From TC-15 sp034437275 (GTDB lineage: Bacteria; Chloroflexota; Anaerolineae; Aggregatilineales; Aggregatilineaceae): 42,496 bases of DNA. Shown one piece after another: positions 33,624 through 41,266 of this stretch; the stretch's first letter is position 1, and every line of letters starts with the position of its first letter. The notes beneath the pieces were generated by a model. It saw only the letters and a list, made by a program, of their open reading frames with translations, was not told where the DNA came from and ran no database searches. Location: the NCBI GenBank assembly GCA_034437275.1, contig DAOTUD010000026.1:1-42496 (forward strand). Reading direction: 5' to 3'. Position numbers and translations under genes: made by a program.

Positions 33624-33704
33624 GTGACGATTGAAAACGACGACGCCCTGCGTAACCTGCTGCGCATCGGCGCGGACACGTCGATCCTGGCGACGGCAGT
33701 ATAA
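33624..33704 (+). pseudogene. Short gene remnant after the FAD-binding protein
   Basis: A GTG at 33624, 3 bp after the preceding stop codon, opens a 26-codon frame (TIENDDALRNLLRI...) closed by TAA. The spacing is that of a coupled operon gene, and the DDALRNLLR start looks like a normal N-terminus; it recalls CoA-binding-domain proteins, but that is weak. The frame ends 36 bp before a family A repeat. It may be the stump of a gene whose rest was lost, or a short coupled peptide. The rest of 33621-33985 holds a family A repeat and a family B-like fragment. Confidence 0.4.
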
Positions 33705-33740
33705 GCGAGTTTTTCAGGATTAAGGTTTTGATCCTGGCGG

Positions 33741-33843
33741 TTTACCCCTCTCCCTGGCCCCCTCCCCGCACGCGGAGAGGGGGAAATTGGCCAGGATCGA
33801 AAGTTCCTCTCCGTTTACGGGGAGGGATTTAGGGAGGGGTAAG
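33741..33843. repeat. Family A palindromic repeat next to a family B fragment
   Basis: TTTACCCC, CCCTCCCCGCACGCGGAGAG hairpin, linker with CCAGGATCGAAAG, CTCTCCGTTTACGGGGAG hairpin and GGGGTAAG. A further G-rich fragment at about 33868-33912 ends GAGGGCCAGCTTTG, matching the right end of the family B copy at 31031-31130. Together they fill the gap before pheT. Confidence 0.75.
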
Positions 33844-33985
33844 CGCGAGGCTGCACGCATTAAAAACCCTACCCTCTGGAAGGAGAGGGGCGGGGGGAGG
33901 GCCAGCTTTGCGCCGTTCAGCCTGGACCTGGCAAGTGTTTGTGAACCCAATAGTAAGCTCAACACACGGGAGAAAATACGCGATT

Positions 33986-36640
33986 ATGAAAGTTCCGATT
34001 TCCTGGCTCAAGGACTACGTAGATATCGAGATCACGGTCGAGGAACTGGCCGAACGGCTGACGCTGGCCGGGCTGGAAGTGGGCAGCATCGAGTATATCG
34101 GCATCCCCCAGGGCGACCCGCCGGAGGGCATCAACCTGCCGCCGTCGGATCACCTGGTGTGGGACCGCGACAAGATTGTGCTCGGCGCGATCCGCGAGGT
34201 GAAGTCCCACCCCGACGCCGACCGGCTGGTGCTGGCGCTGGTGGACTATGGCGGCGGCGACCTGGAGCAGTGCGTCACCGGCGCGCCGAACCTGTTCCCC
34301 TACAAGGACCAGGGGCCGCTGAAGCCGCCGCTGCTCGCGCCCTTCGCGCACGAGGGAGCCGAACTGATCGACGGGCACGCCGACGACGGCAGCCGCCTGA
34401 TCCTCAAGGAGCGCAAGCTGCGCGGCATCCCCAACCGCAGCATGGTGTGCTCCGAGAAGGAACTCGGCATCTCCGGCGAGCACGAAGGCATCCTGCTGCT
34501 GGACGCGGGCGAGTTCGGCGACGTGCCGCCCGGCACGCCGCTGCAAGACGTGTTCGGCGACGCGGTGCTGGATATCGACATGCTGCCCAACATCGCGCGC
34601 TGCTACAACATCCTCGGCGTGGCGCGCGAAGTCGCCGCCCTGACCGGGCAGGAACTGCACTACCCGCCGCTGGACGTGGTGATGGAAGGCCCGCCCATCG
34701 AGGGGCAGGCGGCCATCGAGATCCGCGAGCCGGAACTCAACCCGCGTTTCGCCGTCGCCCTGATCCGTGATGTCGAGATTCAGCCGTCGCCGCAGTGGAT
34801 GCAGCGCCGCCTCAAGCTGGCCGGGATGCGGCCCCTCAACAACATCGTCGACGCGACCAACTACGTCATGCTCGAACTGGGCGAACCGCTGCACGCCTTC
34901 GACTACGACATCCTGGTCGAGCGCGCCGGCGGCGACGCCCCGACGATCATCACCCGCCTGCCGGAGCCGGGCGAGCATCTCGTCACGCTGGACGGGGAGG
35001 ACCATGCACTCGACGATTACAACGTGCTGGTGGCCGATACGGCGGGCGCGCTGAGCATCGCCGGGGTGATGGGCGGCCTGGAAAGCGAAGTGCAGGACCC
35101 GTCGGTCGATATGCTGGACGCGATGGGAATCGAACTCAGCGCGGAGCAGGCCGAACGCTTGCAGACCGAGGCCTGGCCCGCGACGCAAAACGTGCTGCTG
35201 GAGGCCGCGAACTGGAACTACATCAACATCCGTCGCACCATGCAGAGCCAGAAGATGAGCAGCGAGGCCGGGATGCGCTTCAGCCGGGGCGTGCACCCGT
35301 CGCTGGCGATGGATGGCCTGCTGCGCTGCATCGAACTGATGCGCCAGGTCAGCGGTGGGGTGGTGGCGCAGGGTGTGGTCGACAACTACGCGCTGCCCGC
35401 GCCGGCGGTCACCGTCGACCTGCCCATCGGCGACGTGGACCGACTGCTGGGCTTCCCCATCCCCGAGGACGAGATCATCGCCATCCTGGTGGGGCTGGAG
35501 TTCGAGGTCACGAAGGAGCTGGACGTGCTGCACGTCGTGGTGCCCGATCACCGCATGGACATCGGCACCGGCCTCACCGGGCGCGCCGATCTGGTCGAGG
35601 AGATCGCGCGCATTTTCGGCTACGACCGCATCCCCACCACGCTGATCGCCGACGAACTGCCGCCGCAGCGCGCCAACGAGTCGCTCGAACGCGAGGAGGC
35701 GCTGCGCGATGCGCTGGCGCGGGCCGGGCTGCGCGAGATCGTCAACTACCGGCTGACCACGCCGGCGCGCGAGGCCATGCTCACGCCGCAGGGCCAGCCG
35801 TCGGACTGGCCGGACCTGCCTTATGTGACCCTCGCCAACCCGATCTCCACCGACAAAACCGTCATGCGCCACACGCTGCTGGCCGGGATGCTGGAGATTG
35901 TGGCTGCCAACGCGCGCCACACCGACCGCCAGCAGTTGTTCGAGATCGGGCATGTCTACTGGCCGGTCGCGGGCGAACAACTGCCCGATGAACCGGGCCG
36001 TCTCGGCCTGATCATGACCGGGCCGCGCGGCGTGCCGCAGTGGGCAGGCGACGGCGAGGACGGGGTGATGGACTTCTTCGACCTCAAGGGCGTGCTCGAA
36101 ACCGTGCTGGTCGATCTGCGCGTGGCGGGTGAGGTGCGCTACGCGCCGGTCGAGCACAGCACCTTCCACCCGGGCCGCGTGGCGGCGCTGCACATCAATG
36201 GCCGCGCGATCGGCGTATTGGGCGAGGTGCATCCGCTGGTGCGCGCGGCGTTCGGGCTGGGCATGGACCTGGACGTGCCGGTGCTGGCCGCGGAACTGGA
36301 CCTCGACGGGCTGCTGGCCGACCTGCAATTCGTGCGCGAGATCGACCCGGTGCCCACCCAGCCGGCGGTCTACCAGGATATCGCGCTGGTGGTCGACCGG
36401 GACGTCCCGGCGACGGAGGTGCACGCCGTGATCATGCAGGCGGGCGGCGACTTGCTGGAGGCGGCGCGCTTGTTCGACGTGTACGAGGGCGACCCGATCC
36501 CGGCGGGCAAAAAGTCGCTGGCCTACGCGCTGACCTATCGCCACCCGGAGCAGACGCTCAAAGACAAGGCGGTCGCTAAGGTCCACAAGAAGATCGCGAA
36601 GGCGTGCGAGAAAAAGCTCGGCGCACAACTGCGGGCGTAG
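33986..36640 (+). CDS. pheT: Phenylalanyl-tRNA synthetase beta subunit
   Basis: This 884-residue protein starts MKVPISWLKDYVD, the canonical PheT N-terminus. It has the EMAP-like tRNA-binding domain (IREVKSHPDADRL), B3/B4 editing domain, B5 domain, catalytic-like core, and C-terminal anticodon-binding (FDX-ACB) domain ending in an Arg/Lys-rich tail. Usual bacterial PheT is about 790-800 residues. Extra length includes an insertion of about 25-30 residues in the GGLESEV...NVLLEAA region, with DAMGIELSAEQAERLQ, and an N-terminal segment around GDPPEGINLPPSD. The nearest ribosome-binding-like GGGAG is 13 nt upstream, rather far. It is separated from pheS by 1.36 kb. Confidence 0.95.
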   Translation: MKVPISWLKDYVDIEITVEELAERLTLAGLEVGSIEYIGIPQGDPPEGINLPPSDHLVWDRDKIVLGAIREVKSHPDADRLVLALVDYGGGDLEQCVTGAPNLFPYKDQGPLKPPLLAPFAHEGAELIDGHADDGSRLILKERKLRGIPNRSMVCSEKELGISGEHEGILLLDAGEFGDVPPGTPLQDVFGDAVLDIDMLPNIARCYNILGVAREVAALTGQELHYPPLDVVMEGPPIEGQAAIEIREPELNPRFAVALIRDVEIQPSPQWMQRRLKLAGMRPLNNIVDATNYVMLELGEPLHAFDYDILVERAGGDAPTIITRLPEPGEHLVTLDGEDHALDDYNVLVADTAGALSIAGVMGGLESEVQDPSVDMLDAMGIELSAEQAERLQTEAWPATQNVLLEAANWNYINIRRTMQSQKMSSEAGMRFSRGVHPSLAMDGLLRCIELMRQVSGGVVAQGVVDNYALPAPAVTVDLPIGDVDRLLGFPIPEDEIIAILVGLEFEVTKELDVLHVVVPDHRMDIGTGLTGRADLVEEIARIFGYDRIPTTLIADELPPQRANESLEREEALRDALARAGLREIVNYRLTTPAREAMLTPQGQPSDWPDLPYVTLANPISTDKTVMRHTLLAGMLEIVAANARHTDRQQLFEIGHVYWPVAGEQLPDEPGRLGLIMTGPRGVPQWAGDGEDGVMDFFDLKGVLETVLVDLRVAGEVRYAPVEHSTFHPGRVAALHINGRAIGVLGEVHPLVRAAFGLGMDLDVPVLAAELDLDGLLADLQFVREIDPVPTQPAVYQDIALVVDRDVPATEVHAVIMQAGGDLLEAARLFDVYEGDPIPAGKKSLAYALTYRHPEQTLKDKAVAKVHKKIAKACEKKLGAQLRA

Positions 36641-36661
36641 GTAGGATAGACCGTCGCTTGG

Positions 36662-36769
36662 TTTACCCCTCCCCCTGTCCGCCCCTGAACCGCGCGCGGA
36701 GAGGGGGGAATTACGCGGCGATCAAAAGTCCCTCTCCGTTTACGGGGAGGGATTTTAGGGAGGGGTAAA
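36662..36769. repeat. Family A palindromic repeat between convergent genes
   Basis: TTTACCCC, two hairpins (around CCGCGCGCGGAG and CTCTCCGTTTACGGGGAG), and GGGGTAAA. It lies between the pheT stop and the stop codon of the minus-strand CAP-LysM gene (36773), where a strong hairpin could end both transcripts. Confidence 0.75.
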
Positions 36770-36772
36770 TCC

Positions 36773-38281
36773 TCACCGCCGGCGCATCAACCACACCGCG
36801 AGGCCCGTCCCAGCGGCCAGCATCCCGCCCACGATGATCACTGCAACCGTCGCCGCCTGGTCGAAGCGGTCCGCATCGGAGCCGCTGACCGTGCCGGTCG
36901 CGCTGGTGTCCGGGTGCGGCGTCGCGCTCAGGCTGAGCGCGGCCACACGCGGCGGCGTGGCGCTGGCTTGCGGCGTGGCGGAGAGTGCGCTGGTGCGCGT
37001 GGCGGCGGTGAAGCCGGGCGTCACGCTCAGGCGGGGCGGCGGCACGGACGCGGTCATGTTCGGCAGCGGCGTGGTGACCGGTGGCGGCGGCGTCGGCGTG
37101 TCCTGCGGCGTGGGGCTGGCGGTCGCGGTCGGCGTGTCCGACGGGCGCGGCGTGACGGTGGGCGGCGGGGTCGGCGTGGCGGTGGGGTCCGGCGCGCGGA
37201 TCACCAGCCGGTCCCCGGGCTTGATAATCGCGCCGCGTTCCAGCCCGTTGAGCGCCAGCAGATCGTCCAGCGCCAGATCGTACCGCGCGGCAATCGTCCA
37301 CAGCGTTTGTCCGTCCTGCACGACGTGATGGGTCTGCGGCGTGGGCGAGGGCGGCGGGGGCTGACCCGGTTGCAGCCGGATCGTGATTTTATCGCCGGGT
37401 TTGACGACCGCGCCGCGTTTCAGCCCGTTGAGCGCCAGCAGGTTGTCGAGTGACAGCCCGTGCAGGGCGGCTATCGTCCACAGCGTTTGCCCCTCCTGCA
37501 CGATGTGCACGTACTGCGGCGTGGGCGAGGGCGGCGGGGGCTGGCCCGGCCCCAGCTTGATGTACAGTTCGTCGCCGGGGCGCACGTAATCCCCGCGCTC
37601 CAGGTAATTGAGCGCCAGGATGTCGTCCAGCGGCACGTCATAGCGCGCGCCGATGGCCCACGCAGTTTGCCCGTCCTGCACCACATGCACCACCGACCCA
37701 TCCGCGCGCGGCGTGGCAATGGTGATCGGCACGACCACCACCGGCTCATCCGCGGGATCGCCCGGTTCCTGGCTGCCGTCTTCGGGCGCGGCGTCGTCAC
37801 CGCTGGCCGCGCGGGCCGAGGGCTTGCCGATCACCAGCACGAAAAACTCGGCGCTGCCGTTGCTCGCCACGCCGACCCCGGCGTGCGGCGCGTCCAGCAG
37901 CATGTTCCGGCGGTGGGCCGGACTTTGCGACCACCACGTCACCGCCCACTCAACCGACGCATAGCCCACCGTCCCCCAGGCGTAATTTTCGAACGCGAAG
38001 CCCTGGTATCCAGCCGCCGCGGCGCGGTCCTGCGGGCGCGATCCCCCTGCGCCGGTATGGCCGGGCGGGTTGCCCTCGGCCATCCAACTGGCATGGCCCT
38101 GGGCGGCGGCCATCAGCGACGGCTCGGTGGCGAAGGGCGGCATCCCCTGCGACGCGCGGAAGCCGTTGACCAGGCTGATCAGTTCGCTGGTGGATTGGGT
38201 GGGTGGGGCGGCAGCGGAAGGGGGCACGACAAAAGCGGCGATCCCCACCATGATGAGCAGACTGGCTGTGATACGACGCAT
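36773..38281 (-). CDS. CAP (SCP-like) domain protein with three LysM repeats
   Basis: This 502-residue protein has a signal peptide (cleavage near AAA-P, about 25). A CAP/SCP domain follows (32-152) with His63, His75, Glu98 (FENYAWG) and His123 (AHRRNML). Three LysM modules lie at about 198-243, 258-303 and 318-363, then a Pro/Thr-rich stalk and a C-terminal membrane helix with an Arg-rich end. LysM modules bind peptidoglycan or chitin-type sugars, so it is probably a wall- or surface-associated protein. The LysM units repeat every 60 residues with conserved PPPPSPTPQ linkers. AAGGAAA lies just before the ATG; TATAGT at 38329-38324 is a possible -10. Confidence 0.88.
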   Translation of the reverse strand: MRRITASLLIMVGIAAFVVPPSAAAPPTQSTSELISLVNGFRASQGMPPFATEPSLMAAAQGHASWMAEGNPPGHTGAGGSRPQDRAAAAGYQGFAFENYAWGTVGYASVEWAVTWWSQSPAHRRNMLLDAPHAGVGVASNGSAEFFVLVIGKPSARAASGDDAAPEDGSQEPGDPADEPVVVVPITIATPRADGSVVHVVQDGQTAWAIGARYDVPLDDILALNYLERGDYVRPGDELYIKLGPGQPPPPSPTPQYVHIVQEGQTLWTIAALHGLSLDNLLALNGLKRGAVVKPGDKITIRLQPGQPPPPSPTPQTHHVVQDGQTLWTIAARYDLALDDLLALNGLERGAIIKPGDRLVIRAPDPTATPTPPPTVTPRPSDTPTATASPTPQDTPTPPPPVTTPLPNMTASVPPPRLSVTPGFTAATRTSALSATPQASATPPRVAALSLSATPHPDTSATGTVSGSDADRFDQAATVAVIIVGGMLAAGTGLAVWLMRRR

Positions 38282-38495
38282 ATTTTCCTTATCAGTACAT
38301 GCTAATTCCTCAAACCTGCCTGTACTATAGCGTGTTTGGCGCGCCGTAGACCCACGCTCACGCTACGGAATCCGGGCTTTGGCCGGTGTTGTTCAGGGCT
38401 AACTGGAAGAGGTGTGCGATGTTATGATCGTCTTCGATGATCAAAGCCGGCATGGTGTTTTACTCCTTGTGTACACGTTATGATGTTGGTTGGGA

Positions 38496-39410
38496 CTAGT
38501 TGGGGGATGGCGGCGGCAGAGATGCGCGCAGCCACTCAACAATGGCATCACCCGCGTCTGGCGCAGTGTCCAGGATCGCGGTGCCGTGTCCGGCTGGATA
38601 GATTGTAAGATTCGACGAACCACTTGCCAATTGATTGATTTCGATGCTGTCAGCAGGATTATTATTATCATTTTCGCTGGCGAGGATCAACAGCGGGCGC
38701 GCCCCCAGCCGGGCCAGCGCGCCGCTGGTGGTGATGCCGTGATAGTCCAGCCCGGGGCTGAGCAGCACCGTCCCCGCGCAGCCGGGATAGTCGGCGCACA
38801 GGTTGAGCGCGAGGTTGGCCCCCACGCCCGCCCCGCCGATGATCACCTGGTCGGGGATCACGCTGGCGAACTGCAGCAGTTGGCGCAGCGCCGCCTGGGC
38901 GTCGTCCGGGGTGCGCGTCCAGTCGACCGGGCCGGGGGTGGCGCCGTGCCCGCGCAGGTCGACCGTCAGCACCACGTAGCCCGCATCCTGTAACTGCCCC
39001 GCGAGTGCGTCCCAGTCGGCGCGGCTGCCGCCTGCCTGGTGCAGCAGCAGCACGCCGGGCGCGGGGCGCAGCGGGGCGCTGTAGTAGGTGCCTTGCAGGA
39101 AGTTTCCGCCACCCCCCGGGATCGCCATATCCAGCGCGGACGCGGTGGCCTGCGGGGTGAGGGTGGGGGCTTCGCGCGAGGGCTGGCCTTCCGCCGGCAG
39201 CCGGGCCTGCGTCGGGTTGCTGGAGCCGATGACCAGTCCCCCGGAGCCGTCGCCGGTGGGCAGCACCGGGTCGACGGTGGGGCTGGCCGGCACGACCGCG
39301 CCGGCGGGCGCGCGGTTGGGGGTCGGCGTGCTGGCCAGGGTCCCGGTGTCGCACGCGGCCAGACCCAACGCGATCAGCGCCAGGAGGATGAGCATGTGCC
39401 GCGCGTTCAT
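38496..39410 (-). CDS. Alpha/beta hydrolase-fold lipoprotein lacking the nucleophile
   Basis: This 304-residue protein has a lipobox LAAC (Cys20), a Pro/Thr-rich linker (about 25-100), then an alpha/beta hydrolase fold: LLLHQAGGSR, LTVDLRGHG, an elbow at 193-197 reading GAGVG, Asp248 in ASENDNN, and His275 in AGHG. The nucleophile position of GxSxG is Gly195, so the classic serine mechanism is absent. It may bind rather than cleave, or use a different mechanism. Its ATG overlaps the preceding methyltransferase stop by 4 bp (ATGA). The region 38282-38495 holds nothing recognisable beyond a possible promoter for the CAP-LysM gene. Confidence 0.8.
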   Translation of the reverse strand: MNARHMLILLALIALGLAACDTGTLASTPTPNRAPAGAVVPASPTVDPVLPTGDGSGGLVIGSSNPTQARLPAEGQPSREAPTLTPQATASALDMAIPGGGGNFLQGTYYSAPLRPAPGVLLLHQAGGSRADWDALAGQLQDAGYVVLTVDLRGHGATPGPVDWTRTPDDAQAALRQLLQFASVIPDQVIIGGAGVGANLALNLCADYPGCAGTVLLSPGLDYHGITTSGALARLGARPLLILASENDNNNPADSIEINQLASGSSNLTIYPAGHGTAILDTAPDAGDAIVEWLRASLPPPSPN

Positions 39411-40192
39411 GCTGTGCCGTCCTTTTCCGCCACTACGATCATACGCGGGCAGCCCTCTGCGAAGGCCGCTTCGTCGTAGTCGCCATAGACCGCCACCTTG
39501 CGCAGCCCGGCGGCGGCCAGCATCAGGTCCATCTCGCCGGGGAACACGTAGCGCAGCACCAGCGGGGCCAGCGTGCGCCGCAGCGTGCCGTCGGCGGCGA
39601 TCTCGTCGTACACCCAGGTGATCTGCAGGCGCTGCGCGACCCGGTCCAGGGTGCTGATCGCCTGCTGCATCACCAGGTGGCCGCTTTCCGGCTCGGTGAA
39701 CATGCGCTCCAGCGCCAGCCCGTGTTCGTCCTGGGTGCCGAAATCTTCGCCCGCGTTGGGGATGTCCAGCACCAGCAGCCCGTCGTCGTGCAGCAGGGTG
39801 TGGAACCGGCGCAGTGCCTGGAGCTGGCCCGCCTGCGTGGGGAAGTGCATAAAGCCGTTGTAGGGCACCACGATCAGGCGGAAGCAGTTGTCGAAGGCGG
39901 CCTGCAACACGTCGCCCTGCACGAACAATACCCGCTGGCGCAGCGTGTGCGGGGCGGCGTCGAGCTTGCGCTGCCCGCGCTGGAGCATCGCGGCGGCGTA
40001 GTCCACGCCGACCACGCGGTGCCCGGCCTGCGCCAGGTGCAGCATCACGCGCCCGGTGCCGCAGCCGACATCCAGCACCGGGTCGCCCACGTCCGCGGCC
40101 AGCGTGCGGTACAGCGGCAGGTCGTCGGTCATGGCGGCGTTTTCGGCGTCGTAGAAGCGGGCGATGGTGTTGTAGAATTTGTCGCTTTGCAT
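39407..40192 (-). CDS. Class I SAM-dependent methyltransferase
   Basis: This 261-residue protein has SAM motif I VLDVGCGTGRVMLHLA and the following acidic strand end VVGVDYA. It also has LVVPYNGFMHF at motif IV and LVLDIPN afterwards. The C-terminal beta-rich part (VLRYVFPGEMDLML) resembles small-molecule methyltransferases. The substrate is unknown. I chose ATG 40192 over one at 40258, because GAGGGAG lies about 8 nt before it. It is coupled by a 4-bp overlap to the hydrolase-like lipoprotein. No recognisable partner genes. Confidence 0.82.
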   Translation of the reverse strand: MQSDKFYNTIARFYDAENAAMTDDLPLYRTLAADVGDPVLDVGCGTGRVMLHLAQAGHRVVGVDYAAAMLQRGQRKLDAAPHTLRQRVLFVQGDVLQAAFDNCFRLIVVPYNGFMHFPTQAGQLQALRRFHTLLHDDGLLVLDIPNAGEDFGTQDEHGLALERMFTEPESGHLVMQQAISTLDRVAQRLQITWVYDEIAADGTLRRTLAPLVLRYVFPGEMDLMLAAAGLRKVAVYGDYDEAAFAEGCPRMIVVAEKDGTA

Positions 40193-40275
40193 CGTGTTGG
40201 CTCCCTCACGTCCTTCAGTTTCGCATAATTTCGGCGAAACGCCAGCGTTTTTAATCAAGCGCTAATCTTTAGTAA

Positions 40276-40391
40276 GGGGTTATGCTAGATATCCTGGCGC
40301 GTGTGTCGATGGTTTACCCCGCCCTAAATCCCTCCCCGTGAACGGAGAGGGACTTTGGGTCCCGGTTTGTTTCCCCTCTCCGTGCGCGTGT
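40276..40391. repeat. Family A MITE, truncated copy
   Basis: The left arm GGGGTTATGCTAGATATCC, continuing to GATGGTTTACCCC, is nearly identical over about 45 bp to the arm at 42343 and to the reversed right arm of the MITE at 12371-12462. The CCCCGTGAACGGAG hairpin and CTTTGGGTCCCGGTTTG segment also match 42343-42496. The right half is missing after CTCCGTGCGCG. With a family B fragment and a promoter, it fills 40259-40668. Confidence 0.75.
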
Positions 40392-40471
40392 TCTTTATGC
40401 ACAAGTCGGGATGAAGGGCGACACGGGCGTTTTGAGCAACCATGCGATCAGGTCGGACCAGGTGTTCGTTG

Positions 40472-40533
40472 TCCCTCACCCCCCGGCCCCCTCTCCCACC
40501 GAGTGGGCGAGGGGGAGTCATGGCGCACGCTCC
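40472..40533. repeat. Family B repeat, partial
   Basis: CCCTCACCCCCCGGCCCCC, CTCCCACCGAGTGGGCGAG hairpin, GGGGAGTCATGGCGCACGC. The second hairpin of family B is missing. It lies 39 bp upstream of the -35 box of the pseudo-receiver promoter. Confidence 0.7.
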
Positions 40534-40571
40534 TATTGATAACGACTCCCATTTTTCTTAATGCCCGAAGC

Positions 40572-40600
40572 TTGACACCCGGCTGGAATTGCATTAAAAT
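40572..40600 (+). promoter_or_regulatory. Near-consensus promoter of the pseudo-receiver gene
   Basis: TTGACA (40572-40577), a 17-bp spacer and TAAAAT (40595-40600) predict transcription from about 40607. The spacer contains ATTGCA (40588-40593), the complement of the TGCAAT seen in the next promoter and in the downstream repeats. Confidence 0.8.
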
Positions 40601-40612
40601 TTCTATAGTTGC

Positions 40613-40636
40613 GCAATGATGCAATAGTGCAATGTG
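40613..40636 (+). promoter_or_regulatory. Three 8-bp GCAAT repeats, candidate operator
   Basis: GCAATGAT, GCAATAGT and GCAATGTG run head to tail at 40613, 40621 and 40629, just after the predicted transcription start of the pseudo-receiver gene. Direct repeats on one helix face are not expected (8-bp period), but repeated binding by a small regulator is possible. TGCAAT recurs in the ArsR-gene promoter at 41195-41200. Confidence 0.4.
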
Positions 40637-40668
40637 TCAATCGAATGTGTTGAACGAGGGAGCGCGCT

Positions 40669-41106
40669 ATGCACCAACCCCAGACCACCGAACGAGTGCC
40701 CGCCTACACGACGGTCAGTTGCCCGGCGCAGGTGCTGGTCATTGATCGCCCCAACGGGCCTGCCGGTGTGTTGATGGGTACCATCAGTTTACTGGCCGCG
40801 CGCGAAGTGTCGCTGACGACGGTCGACGACTACGACGATGTCGTGCGCGCGCTGGCGTTCTACAGTTTCGACCTGGTTGTGATCGGCCTCGAAGCGGCCC
40901 AGGCCTTGCAGTTGAGCGTGCTGCCGCAGGTCCGCGCACAGTGCCCGGACGTCCCGGTGCTGGTCGTCGGGCGCGGCCTGCCGCCCCTGTACCGCCAGCA
41001 CGCCCGGCGTTATGGGGCCGACGACGTGATCGACGTGCCGCAGTGCGCCGCCGAACTCAAGGCATTGGTGCGCCGTGTGGCGTGCTGCTACCTGGCGGTC
41101 GCCTAG
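40669..41106 (+). CDS. Stand-alone receiver-like protein without phosphoacceptor
   Basis: This 145-residue protein has a receiver-type alternating pattern: strand VLVID (22-26), strand FDLVVIGLEA (67-76), strand VPVLVVGRG (95-103) and GADDVIDVP (116-124). The phosphoacceptor Asp at the end of the third strand is Gly73. The conserved Thr/Ser after the fourth strand is Gly101, and the Lys of the fifth strand is absent. It is therefore a pseudo-receiver, unlikely to be phosphorylated on Asp, and has no output domain. GAGGGAG precedes the ATG by about 6 nt. It is followed by an ArsR-type regulator gene with a similar promoter. Confidence 0.7.
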   Translation: MHQPQTTERVPAYTTVSCPAQVLVIDRPNGPAGVLMGTISLLAAREVSLTTVDDYDDVVRALAFYSFDLVVIGLEAAQALQLSVLPQVRAQCPDVPVLVVGRGLPPLYRQHARRYGADDVIDVPQCAAELKALVRRVACCYLAVA

Positions 41107-41183
41107 CGGCCCGGCCCGGCTGGCACATCACGCGGCAGTTGGGCCGGTCACAGCCTGGCTTGCCCCACCTTTGACACGCATAG

Positions 41184-41212
41184 TTGACAATAGCTGCAAT
41201 TCCGCTTAGCAT
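41184..41212 (+). promoter_or_regulatory. Promoter of the ArsR-type regulator gene
   Basis: TTGACA (41184-41189), a 17-bp spacer and TAGCAT (41207-41212). A second TTGACA at 41171 has no matching -10. TGCAAT (41195-41200) lies within the spacer, as in the upstream promoter. Confidence 0.7.
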
Positions 41213-41266
41213 CTTGAACAATAATGCAAGCATGAAGATACAGCCAGTCGAAAAAAAGGTGATGCC

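Noticed and set aside
33959..36628. Very long open frame antisense to pheT, and similar ones antisense to the membrane protein genes
   Set aside because: They mirror codons of clear genes in GC-rich DNA, lack family motifs, and have repetitive Arg/His/Gln-rich composition.
12191..40533. Families A-C as CRISPR arrays
   Set aside because: Copies are dispersed, palindromic, in both orientations and not separated by regular spacers; no cas gene is present.
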